From assembly GCF_000372725.1 (NCBI RefSeq), contig NW_005196163.1, positions 141,842 through 185,366 of the forward strand: DNA of 43,525 nt, read 5' to 3'. Shown piece by piece: positions 27,322 to 36,835 of the stretch. Within the stretch, counting starts at the first letter, position 1. Every line of letters begins with the position of its first letter. Made by a program: the position numbers and the translations under genes. Under the pieces are notes generated by a model. It was not told the DNA's origin and searched no databases. It was given only the letters and a program-made list of their open reading frames with translations. The stretch comes from Emiliania huxleyi CCMP1516. Its lineage: Eukaryota > Haptophyta > Isochrysidales > Noelaerhabdaceae.

Positions 27322-28515
27322 TGTGCCAGGCTGGGGTTCGGACTTTTTGGTGTGGTATGGTAACCGCTACCCACCTCGAGACCATACCCCCCTGCTGAAA
27401 GACCCACGGGGATGGGCGGTCAGGAGCATAGCCCCCCGCCCTTTGGGCCGTGACGCTACCATACCATACCCCGCAAAAAGTTGGAACCCGGGCAGCGCCC
27501 GAAAAAGAATTTGGAAATTCTGACCCGGGAGCACCCGCTTATTAGTAACAACGAACACCGCATGCTCGAGCCCCCGGCGAGGGCTTGTGCTGTGAATAGC
27601 AGGCGTGGTCTCTACTCGCCAGGGGCGGCGGTGCGCCCAGAGCGCCCGAAAAAGATTTTTTCTAGCCAGACCGGGACCATCCCGCATCCGTTTGTATCAT
27701 TAACAACGAACACAGAGGTGCCTAGATCTATGGGCGAGGCGTTGCTTGGTTCTTCTGTCTTTTCGGGGAGCATTCCGGTGCGGATCGACCAATAAATAAA
27801 TAAAACGGAGCATGTGGACGGACGGAAAAACACCCCCCTTTTATGCCTGACCCTGGGCATGCCTCTCTGGGGGTGAGCTGGGTCGGCCACCTCCGGGTCT
27901 GCAACTCGCACGGTGGGGCCGCATCCGGGCGAGCATCCGAGGCCCGCGGTTGTCCTTTCGCCGGGCGCGACCGCCATGGAGATCCGCTGCACACAGATCA
28001 GTGGTTTTGTCGACTTTTGCTCGCTCTCTGTGCACTCACCGCCATCGCCGTCGGGGAGAGGGGGGACGACACTGCCTCGGCAGCGTGCACCTCGATCCTG
28101 TACCGTGTTTGTTATGACCCCCCCCGATGACCACACCAGTGAGGGAGGGCGAGACGATCGAGGGGTCCCGTACCATGCGGAATCGACCCTATCCAGTGCT
28201 CAAGTGCTCAATAAAACGGGCACGCCAAACGAGGGGTGGGAGAAGGACAGGGTCCCCACCTGCACGAGCAGGATCTTGTAAGGACGATCAGGGACACAAG
28301 GCGCGAGACACACACACGAAGAATTGGTCTTTAAAAATCTCTCTCTCTCTCTCACACGACACAGGGGAACGGGAGCGGGGAGCGCATCGCGACACGGAGG
28401 GGGGCTGGGCAGGGTTCACCCACACGACAGGGTCCCAGGAATTCCCCTCTCGTATAGGACAGGTTGCACCCGGCGGCACGGGGGCAGGCGCGGGCCTCCT
28501 ACTGGATCGACGGGG
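27322..28515. other. Intergenic, dispersed repeats
   Basis: It includes a segment shared with 39275-39313 (CCCCGCAAAAAGTTGGAACC, here 27468-27488), two related CGCCCGAAAAAGA pieces (27496, 27646), copy 2 of the 170-bp repeat (28037-28204) and a GGTCTTTAAAAATCTCTCTC motif (28326). No gene. Confidence 0.5.
28037..28204 (+). repeat. 170-bp dispersed repeat, copy 2
   Basis: Near-identical to 15890-16063 (same start CACCGCCATCGCCGTCGGGG, same end). It has small indels, including in the GAGA and C runs. Confidence 0.75.
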
Positions 28516-28566
28516 ATGCTGTTGAATCGCATTCCTCACTTCTCGGAAGGCTACTCGAGTACACCC

Positions 28567-29262
28567 ATGGAGTCTCTCCGCCCTCTTCTCCTCCTCTTGC
28601 CGTGCGCACAAGGCTTCGCGACTGCGCCGTCGCCGTCGCGGCACCCACTCTTCGATATGCACGTCGTCCCCGCCGCCTCCGTTTCTGGTTGCCTCACGCT
28701 CCTCAACGGGTTGCGCCGGACCGCGGTGCTCGACAACTCTGCCGACCTCTCTGACTATGTCGCGAGCACATGGCAGTGGAATGGCGACACGCATGATCTC
28801 ACGACGCTCGAACAGCCAACTATGTGGCTCGTTCAGTATCCCGAGGGCGACGACGCTGCGCTTGGACGCATGACGCTCTCCGAGTTCATGAATTCCACGT
28901 CCACGCTGGCCCACCCGCTCTTCCCGCCCAGCAACAACACGCAAGTGGTCGACGGCTCACCGCCGTACCTTGACGGCTCAGTCGGACAGCTCTGGTCCGA
29001 GGCGCAGCGCGTGGCGAGCGAGGAAATTGAGGGCCATACGTGGATGACGTGGACATACGTCTGTAAGCAGGGCGCTGAGGGGTCACCTGTCGTGGTGCGC
29101 GTCGAGTTCATGAACATGGTGCTCGATGGGCAGGGTGCGACGGAGGGGCATCGGCTTGCGGGAGTCTGTGGGATCGAAGAGCTGGGCGAGGTGGAGGCGA
29201 GCTCGCAGGTGCTGGAGGTGGACCAGGACCAGTTCGCGTTTGGCGCTGGCGCGTGTGAGTGA
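28567..29262 (+). CDS. Secreted hypothetical protein
   Basis: MESLRPLLLLLPCAQGFATA is a clean signal peptide with cleavage near residue 19. The mature part (VSGCLTLLNGLRRTAVLDNS, WMTWTYVCKQGAEG, RLAGVCGIEELGEV) has four to five Cys and an acidic, single-exon sequence of about 231 residues in total. An upstream in-frame ATG at 28516 would add 17 residues, but the signal peptide favours 28567. No domain is recognised. It may be an extracellular or vacuolar protein. Confidence 0.65.
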   Translation: MESLRPLLLLLPCAQGFATAPSPSRHPLFDMHVVPAASVSGCLTLLNGLRRTAVLDNSADLSDYVASTWQWNGDTHDLTTLEQPTMWLVQYPEGDDAALGRMTLSEFMNSTSTLAHPLFPPSNNTQVVDGSPPYLDGSVGQLWSEAQRVASEEIEGHTWMTWTYVCKQGAEGSPVVVRVEFMNMVLDGQGATEGHRLAGVCGIEELGEVEASSQVLEVDQDQFAFGAGACE

Positions 29263-29774
29263 GAGAGGTGGTCAGGCCGTGCCCGTCACTGCTCTCATAA
29301 ACGCACAACCCCGGGCCCCGAAATTGCACAGTGGCAGTCAGACATGCAACACAGGGTTCCAGGGAAGGCAAGCAAGTCACTGCTCACACAAAACGCCGAA
29401 TCGTTTCTTCTATCTCAGCTAAAATTCTTTTCGCTAGGGGGTAGACAGCGCGCCAAAATCCACCACTGTGGGATCTCGCGCAATCGCTTGACTCTGAAAA
29501 GCTCGCCGATCCCTGCGGTGAGCGCTATGGTCGCCGCAGACTGGCTCCGACTTGACGGGCGCATGGAGACGTGATGCCTCGTCCATGCGCGCCGTCGAGT
29601 CATAATAAATCGACATGCGAGGCGATGTTTGGCGCCCGCCAGAGGGATAGGCGGCCCGGGCGTTTTGGGCGACAACAGCGCTGCGACCGCGAAGTGGCAG
29701 TGGACATGCTCCCATGTTGCCGACGCGGCGCCGGAGTGGCCGGCGCTGCTCGCCGCGACCACGACGGCTCGCCG

Positions 29775-29805
<31 letters not shown>

Positions 29806-30027
29806 CACCGCCGCCGCCGCCGCAATCGGCGCAAGGGGAGCCGCGTCCCCTGTCCCTGTCTGTGGGGCGTGTTCAGCCGAGCGGGGTGCGTTTTTCCGAA
29901 ACAGGCGGCAGTGCGTATGGGGGTGTAAAGGAGCCACCCGGAAGCCGCTCGCTTCTACGACCGAGAGGCGAATTCCGGCCACCGCCGTCGACCCCGCCCT
30001 CGCCGCCCGAGCCTACCACCCATTGCC
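29263..30027. other. Intergenic with element copies and (CCG)n
   Basis: It holds the inverted copy of the short repeat (29303-29327), copy B of the palindrome element (29440-29697), a segment shared with 26377-26444 and a CCG/CCACCG microsatellite (29769-29822). No intact gene. Confidence 0.5.
29440..29697 (-). repeat. Palindrome-centred dispersed element, copy B
   Basis: Diverged inverted copy of 25669-25903, and the central palindrome is degenerate (about 29555-29603). Here the WEHVH-coding segment directly adjoins the element, whereas near copy A it lies about 500 bases away. Confidence 0.6.
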
Positions 30028-30376
30028 CCACCACCTCGTGTGAGTGTGAGTGAGTATTCTTTATACGAAACCACGACGACACACACCAGTCGACTCGCAT
30101 CGGTTGCCTCCATGAACGGCGGAGCTATTCTCGCGTCCACACCACACCTGGCTCCAACGTGGACACGCCCATAGCTGGGGACACTACTAGGTCACGCATG
30201 GCATCAGAAGTTTTATCTCTGGGCCCCGAAAGGCATCTCTAGTAGCGTCGTTACGCATGCGCCCTCCCCTCCTGGGCGCATACGCCTCACGTCTCGACAG
30301 AGCATAAGCCCTTGGCGTGTGACGAGACGAGTTCTTCGCCATCGCAGCGAGCAGCAACCCACTCGCCGCAGCAGCC
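30028..30376 (+). repeat. 348-bp direct repeat, left copy
   Basis: CCACCACCTCGTGTG to GCCGCAGCAGCC; almost identical to 31061-31407. It includes GAAACCACGACGACACACAC, GGCTCCAACGTGGACACGCC and GTTTTATCTCTGGGCCCCGA. It lacks the usual TG...CA ends of LTRs. Confidence 0.85.
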
Positions 30377-31060
30377 GGAGGCAGCACTGTCTGCGCCGCG
30401 GTCCCGCACCCGTCGACGACGCTCCCCCCGCGGAAGACCGCGCGCGTAGCGACGCCTTGTCGATCGAGATGAGCGCGCTTGAAGCCCGCCCACCTACTGC
30501 CCCTGAGAGTTGGTTACTGAGTGGGATCAGCTCCCCCCCTTGGGTTCGAAGCCGCCACACCTCACACCCAACATCACAGGCGGGATCAGAGAGAGACTCC
30601 GCACCGGACACCGCCCGGGCACAGACCCCCTACCCGTCGGACAATGCCTGGACCCCTCACAGAGCGGCCCACACACAGATCACGCATCGGCAGATTTCAC
30701 GCCTGGTTCAGGGAGGCGTAGACAGCACACACTGGTCACAGTTGCATAGCCCTGCCGGGGGGGACGAGTTCGCAAGGCTAATATGAAAAGCATACAAAGT
30801 GGTGACAACCACTGAGTTCTCAGTGGACGAACGAGCGTCGACCGAACAGAATAGCGTCCCCACGACACCTCGGTGCCTCCCACCGGTGTGAAGCCATCCG
30901 GATCAGCACAGCTCGCCCTCCGGAGTCCGGACGCGCAGCTCCCCACGACAGCCCACAGTCCTCCGTCTCCTGATCGAACCCCCTCCCCCCCAGTCCTCGT
31001 ACTCGACCACGCCTTCGTGTTCGTTAGATGTAGTTCCACCTCACCCTCCGCACACACACA
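30377..31060. mobile_element. 684-bp segment between the direct repeats
   Basis: No recognisable protein. It is flanked by the two 348-bp direct repeats, so the whole (30028-31407) could be a small non-autonomous LTR-type element or simply a segmental tandem duplication. No primer-binding site or polypurine tract stands out next to the repeats. Confidence 0.35.
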
Positions 31061-31407
31061 CCACCACCTCGTGTGTGTGAGTATTCTTGATACGAAACCA
31101 CGACGACACACACCAGTCGACTCGCATCGGTTGCCTCCATGAACGGCGGAGCTATTCTCGCGTCCACACCACACCTGGCTCCAACGTGGACACGCCCATA
31201 GCTGGGGACACTACTAGGTCACGCATGGCATCAGAAGTTTTATCTCTGGGCCCCGAACGAAAGGCATCTCTAGCAGCGTCGTTACGCATGCCCCCTCCCC
31301 TCCTGGGCGCATGCGCCTCACATCTCGACAGAGCATAAGCCCTTGGCGTGTGACGAGACGAGTTCTTCGCCATCGCAGCGAGCAGCAACCCACTCGCCGC
31401 AGCAGCC
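31061..31407 (+). repeat. 348-bp direct repeat, right copy
   Basis: Differs from the left copy by few substitutions and small indels (for example GGGCCCCGAACGAAAGG against GGGCCCCGAAAGG). The DUF3431 gene starts 34 bases beyond its end, so this copy may supply its promoter or 5' UTR. Confidence 0.85.
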
Positions 31408-31440
31408 AGGCATCAGATACCCGGGTACCCGCGCGAAGAC

Positions 31441-33325
31441 TTGAACGAAGACATGAACATCGGGCAGGCTCCGCAGCCTCTCCGGCCCTGTGCCGTGCTC
31501 CCCGGCCACCGGCGGCTGCACGTCTCGCGAGGTGGGGCGGCTCCCACCACCGACGGCGACGGCTGCTGGAACGCCGTTCGGTCGCACTTCTCCGCCTCCG
31601 AGCTGGGTGTCGTGGTGACGTGGTCGCTCGGCTCTCGAGAGGCGCGCGACTCGCGAGGCGCGCGCTTCTCTTCGATGGATGAGATGCGGCAGCTCTACGG
31701 CGATCGCCACGACGTCGCGCTGCTGGTGGTGGCGCGTGGCGCCTCGTGCTCTCAGCTGACGCTGTCGCTGCTGCGCTGGCTGTCCGCCGGCCGCGGGGGC
31801 TGCATCGACGGACCCAACCTGGGAGCGCGTGAGGCGGCGACGGTCCTGCGCTTCGCGGTCGAGTTTTACAACCACCTTCCCGCGGCGGTCGTCTTCACGC
31901 AGGCGCCACGCCCGCACCCGCCGCCGGCGCGGCTCGCCTTCGCCGCCACGAGCCGCTCGCCCGCCCCACAGGACGATCCCGAGGTCAAGCTGATGCAGCG
32001 GCCGGGCAACCAGCGCCACCCGTCCGATGCGCCCGTCGGCTCCCGCGGCTGGCTCCGCCTGCTCGAGACGACCTTTGACAAGCGGCGCGAGGCCGCGGCG
32101 GCCGGCGCCGTCGACGTTGCAAACGAGAGCTCGCCGTGGGAGCTCGGCCCGTGTCCGTGCACCGTCGACGTCGAGCGCGGCTTTGCGATGCGGTCGTACG
32201 GTGCCCCCCCCCCCCCCCCTCCCCCCTTCCCTTCTCCCGCCTCCCTCCGCTGCTTGTGCTCAGCGAGGCGCCTGTCGCGCGGACGCAGGAGAGTACCGGC
32301 CCATGCACTGGTGGCTGCGCACCTTCCTCGCGCCGCCGTTTGGCGGCCCGGCCGCGGGCGGGCCGCCCAGGCCCTTCCCGCGCCGCATCGCGTGGCCGCG
32401 CCACGCCCAGTTCGCCGTGCCGCGCGCCGCCGTCCGGCTGCGCTCGCGCCGCTGGTGGTGCGGGCTTCTCGGCTGCGCTCGGCGCGGCTCTCCCGCCGGC
32501 GAGGCTTGCCTCACCCAGCCGGCGGATGCGTGCTCAGGCGCCTCAACGCCGAGCTCGCCTCGCTCCCCTCCCCCCTCAAGCACATGCTGCGGCGAGACGG
32601 CCCGGAGGACCGCTCCGAAAACGGGCACGCGCGGCGAGCAAAGTGGGCCAACTTTGGGCCATACGCCGTCGACCTCGGCCCGCGGCCGCCGCCGCAGCTG
32701 CGCGCGCCCGACAACCGAGTCGGCGCCACCGGCATGCTCCTCGCGGTGGCGTGTGAGCGGCTCCCCCACACGGCCATCACAGCCCGTCGGCCCTCCCTCA
32801 GGCATGTTCCTCGCAATGGCGTACGAGCGGCTGTGGTTTCGCGCGTTTGACCCGGCCCTGCGCGAGGCGGAGCCGCCCCACCCGCAGTGTTTCGCGGCGG
32901 CCGCGCTCGCCCGCTCGCCGGTCCGCTGCTCGGGCTATGCGTGCCCCGCCACCTCCCGCCGGGCGGGGCGGCTGCCGGAGCTGCTGGCGGAACGCGGCGG
33001 CTGTGCCGCCACCGACGCCGCGCGCCTCACCGCTGCGCCGGCCAACTGGATCTTTACTGACGCCGGCGTCGGCCGCTGCCTCGCTCGCGGCTGCAATGTG
33101 TCGACCTTTGACGTGGCGGCGATGGGAACAAGGCTCTACCACGAGTGGCGGCTGGCGGAGGCGGAGGCTGTGGAGGGCGAGGGGCCGCCGTCGCTGGGTA
33201 GGGTCGCGAGCGAGGAGGAGGACGCTGAGACGCTCGAGGCACGAGGGACGCAGCCGGCCGAGGTCGGGCGGAGTACGTCGGAAGTGTGTAGCGGGCAAAA
33301 ACGTCTGTGTGAGTATATCCTTTGA
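31441..33325 (+). CDS. DUF3431-family protein
   Basis: Exon 1 (31441-32200) carries DVALLVVARGASCSQLTLSL and GPNLGAREAATVLRFAVEFY with HLPAAVVFTQ. This is the N.GRE...LR.....Y..LP...VF.Q signature of DUF3431, proteins often related to glycan-active enzymes but of unproven activity. Intron 1 (32201-32288, GT-AG, poly-C) leads to EYRPMHWWLRTFLAPPFGGP and WPRHAQFAVPRAAVRLRSRR; intron 2 (32458-32537, GT-AG) to RLNAELASLPSPLKHMLRRD; intron 3 (32732-32801, GC-AG) to GMFLAMAYERLWFRAFD and the tail. All phases agree. The start Met lies just outside the right 348-bp repeat, is not strongly supported, and lacks a signal peptide. The tail after LYHEWRLAEAEA is acidic and divergent. Confidence 0.75.
32732..32801 (+). 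other. 70-nt GC-AG intron equal to a tandem duplication
   Basis: CCACCG^GCATGCTCCTCGCG and CCTCAG^GCATGTTCCTCGCA, phase 1. The 33 bases from 32731 match those from 32801 at 27 positions, so the intron starts with a decayed copy of the next exon's start and the offset (70) equals the intron length. Confidence 0.75.
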
Positions 33326-33801
33326 ATCGGTCCCGCACCGGGATGTGTGGCGCCTACACGTGTAGTAGGTATTAATAGCTTGTAGGGGAGGCCGGAGCGG
33401 GCGGAGGGGCGCGCAACCATCTTTATTACATACAGTAAAGGGTGAGTGTGGATGTGCTGGGTTGACGGAAATCAGGGGCGGGACCGGGCCAGGGCGTACG
33501 GGGGTCGACCCATCACTAGTCAGCAAGGGGATAGGGGGTAGGGCATCACAAGGCATCTGCAGACGAAAAATATGTATTACTACATACCATGTTGCACATC
33601 GACCAACGCGCGCGAAACACACAGCGGAACGAGATTGGATATCCCCCGCCGGCTTCGCTGATGACTCAGCGAGACGTTTCTCTTCTCAACGAATTTCTTT
33701 TCGCGCACAACACTGGGCACGGGACTGGCGCGCACTGGCACTAACACAGGTACACCACGGGAGCCGTACATGGAGCCTGTACATGTTACCGCGCGATTTC
33801 C
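33326..33801. other. Intergenic
   Basis: It contains the second copy of the retroelement-flank repeat (33705-33767) preceded by GAATTTCTTTTCGCGC, and nothing else recognisable. Confidence 0.5.
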
Positions 33802-35556
33802 ATGGCGGGCAGCATCGGAATGCTTGCCCGCCCGGCGCCGCGCCCGCGAGAGGCTGCGGCGCCACCGAGCAGGCTGACGCCGCCGACGGAGGCTCTAGCT
33901 CCGTCGTCGGCGGCAGCTCGCTCTGCGGCTACTCCGCGGAGAGCAGCCGCGTGCAAAAGCGCTGAGCAACTGCCAGATGCAGCGCCTGCTGAGCTGCTGC
34001 CTCTGCTGCCGGCGCCGCTGTACTGCTGCGCGGCACCCGAGCCCGGCTGCTGCTGCTGCTGCCCGCAGCCGTTCTGCTCGCTGCCATGCTCGCTGCCTCA
34101 GCTCTGCGAGAGCTCGCTGCCTCAGCTCTGCGAGAGCTCGCTGCCTCAGCTCTGCGAGAGCTCGCTGCCTCAGCTCTGCGAGAGCTCGCTGCCTCAGCTC
34201 TGCGAGAGCTCGCTGCCTCTCCTCTGCGAGAGCTCGCTGCCTCTCCTCTGCGAGAGCTCGCTGCCTCTCCTCTGCGAGAGCTCGCTGCCTCTCCTCTGCG
34301 AGAGCTCGCTGCCTCTCCTCTGCGGCTCGCTGCCTCTCCTCTGCTCGCTGCCTCTCTGCTCGCTGCCTCTCTGCTCGCTGCCTCTCTGCTCGCTGCCGCC
34401 GCCCGCCTGCCGCCTCCTCGTCCACTCGGGCCTCACGGGCGAGGGCGACGCGCCAGGCTGGCTGGTGCAGGGCGGCGGCAGGGAGACCGAGGACTTTACG
34501 GCTCTCGCCCAGGCCGCCATGCGTCACAGGCGGGGCGGCACAAGGGGGGGGGGCACCAAGTGCTCGCGCACCGGGAGCGGCAAGGGCGGCGGCGGGGACG
34601 CTGGGCGCGGCGGGCGCGACGGCGGGCCAAAGGCGGGCTTCTTCAGCGCGCTCGCCGAGAGCGGCCTCGTGCTGCGAGAGATGCGTAAGGACGGGCACTG
34701 CCTCTTCCACTCCATCGTGCACATCCTCTCCGCGGCCGGCTGGGCGGACCGCGTGCGGGCACGGCTCAAGGTTGAGCTCGACGCCGCGTCGCTGCGCTCC
34801 GCGTCGTGCAGGCTGCTTCTCGCTACCGTGGAGGCGCTGCCCGCGTCGGGCGAGGAGGGCGTTGGCCGCATCCTCGAGCAGGAGGCGCAGGCGATCGGCC
34901 GCGGCGCCTGGGGCGGCGCGTTATCGCTCATGGTGCTCTGCGAGACGCTCGGCTGCAGGATCGGCGTCGTGGAGTACCGCGAGGGCAAGTACGGGCCCGC
35001 CCACGTCCAGAGCCAGCTGGACAAGGGCCAGGCCAAGTACGTCTACCCGATCGGCGTCCAATCCGGCGAGTACTTGGGCACGCTGCTCAACCGGACCTCC
35101 GCATCGGGCCGCGGCTACCACTTCGACGTGCTGGTCTGCCGCCGTCGCTCCGCCGGCTCTAACCGAGTATATCGGGCGTTGAGGGCGGCGGCGCAAAGCG
35201 GGTCTGGTGCGCCACGGCCACCACCCTTGCCACCGCCCTTGCCGCCGCCCTTGCCACCCTTTGCCGCCTTGCCTCCGCCGCGGGCGGCGGTGGGAGCGGC
35301 CTGCTGGGCTAGCATGTTGTCCGTGCTGTGGACGGGCACGTGGAACGTCAATTCATGTTCGAACGGCCTCCGGGATTCAAACAAAAAACAGCCGGGGCCC
35401 TCTCGCAACCCATCCGACCCCCCGGGACCCGTGGGCGTCGAAGAGGCGCTCTCGGGGGGCCGTTCTGAGTTCATGCTACCACGAAGCACACTGTGCTGCG
35501 TCAAAGCACCGGCCCCGAGTCCGTGTGCCGCGTCCCGTGCCCCCGAGTTCATTTAA
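33802..35556 (+). CDS. OTU-type cysteine protease-like protein
   Basis: The OTU domain is clear in the second half: VLREMRKDGHCLFHSIVHIL (catalytic Asp and Cys in D-G-x-C), GAWGGALSLMVLCETLGCRI (conserved W-G) and GYHFDVLVCRRR (catalytic His). Such enzymes remove ubiquitin. The N-terminal half is a 24-bp minisatellite read as SLPQLCES/SLPLLCES, followed by Gly-rich sequence, and is doubtful as protein: all six frames are open there, so the real first exon may be elsewhere and the start at 33802 is only the first ATG. The C-terminal 120 residues (Pro-rich, then DSNKKQPGPSRNP) run into retroelement-flank sequence and may not be native. Confidence 0.7.
   Translation: MAGSIGMLARPAPRPREAAAPPSRLTPPTEALAPSSAAARSAATPRRAAACKSAEQLPDAAPAELLPLLPAPLYCCAAPEPGCCCCCPQPFCSLPCSLPQLCESSLPQLCESSLPQLCESSLPQLCESSLPQLCESSLPLLCESSLPLLCESSLPLLCESSLPLLCESSLPLLCGSLPLLCSLPLCSLPLCSLPLCSLPPPACRLLVHSGLTGEGDAPGWLVQGGGRETEDFTALAQAAMRHRRGGTRGGGTKCSRTGSGKGGGGDAGRGGRDGGPKAGFFSALAESGLVLREMRKDGHCLFHSIVHILSAAGWADRVRARLKVELDAASLRSASCRLLLATVEALPASGEEGVGRILEQEAQAIGRGAWGGALSLMVLCETLGCRIGVVEYREGKYGPAHVQSQLDKGQAKYVYPIGVQSGEYLGTLLNRTSASGRGYHFDVLVCRRRSAGSNRVYRALRAAAQSGSGAPRPPPLPPPLPPPLPPFAALPPPRAAVGAACWASMLSVLWTGTWNVNSCSNGLRDSNKKQPGPSRNPSDPPGPVGVEEALSGGRSEFMLPRSTLCCVKAPAPSPCAASRAPEFI
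34083..34400. repeat. 24-bp minisatellite (CTCGCTGCCTCAGCTCTGCG unit)
   Basis: About ten 24-bp units in two sub-types (CCTCAGCTC, CCTCTCCTC), followed by shorter CTCGCTGCCTCT units. Because the unit is a multiple of three and has no stop in any frame, each strand shows three long open frames. Confidence 0.85.
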
Positions 35557-35589
35557 TAACCACGGGAGCCGCCTAAGCGACGTGTTAGT

Positions 35590-36510
35590 ATTCGGCGGGC
35601 CAATGCCGCGAGGAAGACCTCCTTGCGAAGAGTCGGTCATGTCATGCGCCACAAAGCGACAGCCCGACCAGCCGCGCCAGCGCATGCCGACGCAGGATGA
35701 ACGAGAGGGGTCGATGTGGAAGTCACAACGCTAGACGAGGCGGTGCGTGAAGAGACACGGCGTTCGCAATGGCAACAACTCGCACACGAACACCGCCGAC
35801 TCTGCATAACCGGGTTTCGGCTTACTACGAGCAGAGGACAGATGGCAGAGGGGCGCATTGGGGCAACGCCGACACGCGTGATGATGCTGGAGACGCTGGC
35901 GGGCATCGTGCGGCGGCGGCACCACAACGCGAACCTTGCACACGACGCGACGCCGGACGCCCGAGTCGACTCCATCTTCAAGGACGCTAGGGCGGCACTT
36001 GTCCGCCAATTTTACTACACGGCGAAGAGAGCACAGCAAACCGAGAGGGAAATACGCCTTCGCATACCCGGATGGCAGCCCTCGCCCGGGGAAGGACCAG
36101 TAGCAGAGTGGGAAAGGGAGTGGCTCCCGTCCGGCTTCTTTTCTGACGACGGCCAAAGCGCGCTTCCGGAGAAGATTCAGCTTGCCCGCGACATCGCTGC
36201 AAATGATTGCACAAGCAACACGATGGCACTACTCAGCGTCGAGCCTTGCGATAGGGGCGGTGCTTGCCGTGTTAAAGTGCGGCTGATGGTGGAGGCGCCA
36301 GGAGTTATACTTCGACCCTGTCGACGGGACGGCACCACGCCCCCACAGCAGCAGCGACCACCCGACTGGACGGCGTACACTGATGGGTCGGAAGACGGAA
36401 GCAGGGCGGGATGGGCGTACGCGGTAGTCATGGGCGGGGCCTTCCGCTCCTGGCCGGTGGATTCCCACCGTCAGTTGGGTAGCGAGGATTGGTGTGACGC
36501 GATCCACGCA
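35590..36510 (+). mobile_element. LINE-type retrotransposon fragment with RNase H start
   Basis: The region reads (from 35716) EVTTLDEAVREETRRSQWQQ, FKDARAALVRQFYYTAKRAQ and finally DWTAYTDGSEDGSRAGWAYA, with the YTDGS..G..G.A catalytic start of RNase HI. The upstream RRVGHVMRHK-like stretch fits the end of a reverse-transcriptase region. The copy breaks off about 35 residues into RNase H (after GSEDWCDAIHAARRRG) and lacks RT. The CCACGGGAGCCGCCTAAGCG repeat directly precedes it. A dead fragment. Confidence 0.65.
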
Positions 36511-36835
36511 GCACGCAGGCGTGGTTTCTGGTTTTTATGGAGATTTTGGCGATCGCGCGCGCGACGTGGTGAGAGTGGAGGAGAGTGGGGTGTGTGTGAG
36601 AGAGAGTGGCGCCTCATGTGTGTGTGAGTGTGAGTGTGTGCGTATAAACGCTACCGTCTCGAGTACACTGCGGTCGCGCGCTCACCACGCCCCCGCACGA
36701 ACCCATCCGCGCGCGCGCGCCCCAAATGTCCCTGCACACGTCGTGCTCCCGCTTGGTCTGCTGCTCTCTGCCGTGCTCGCGCGGCGGTCCCGCCGGGCCC
36801 CCGCGCCCTTGCCGCCCGGCCGCGGCTGGAGAGGC
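36511..36835. other. Intergenic
   Basis: It contains GTGTGAGTGTGAGTGTG-type repeats (36590-36640) and no gene. Confidence 0.45.

Noticed and set aside
33895..34722. Minus-strand frame rich in RQRALAEE repeats (coiled-coil-like)
   Set aside because: It arises from the 24-bp minisatellite read backwards and runs antisense to the OTU domain.
35320..35360. GTWNVNS as the start of an AP-endonuclease (LINE ORF2)
   Set aside because: Only seven residues match, and no endonuclease motifs follow.
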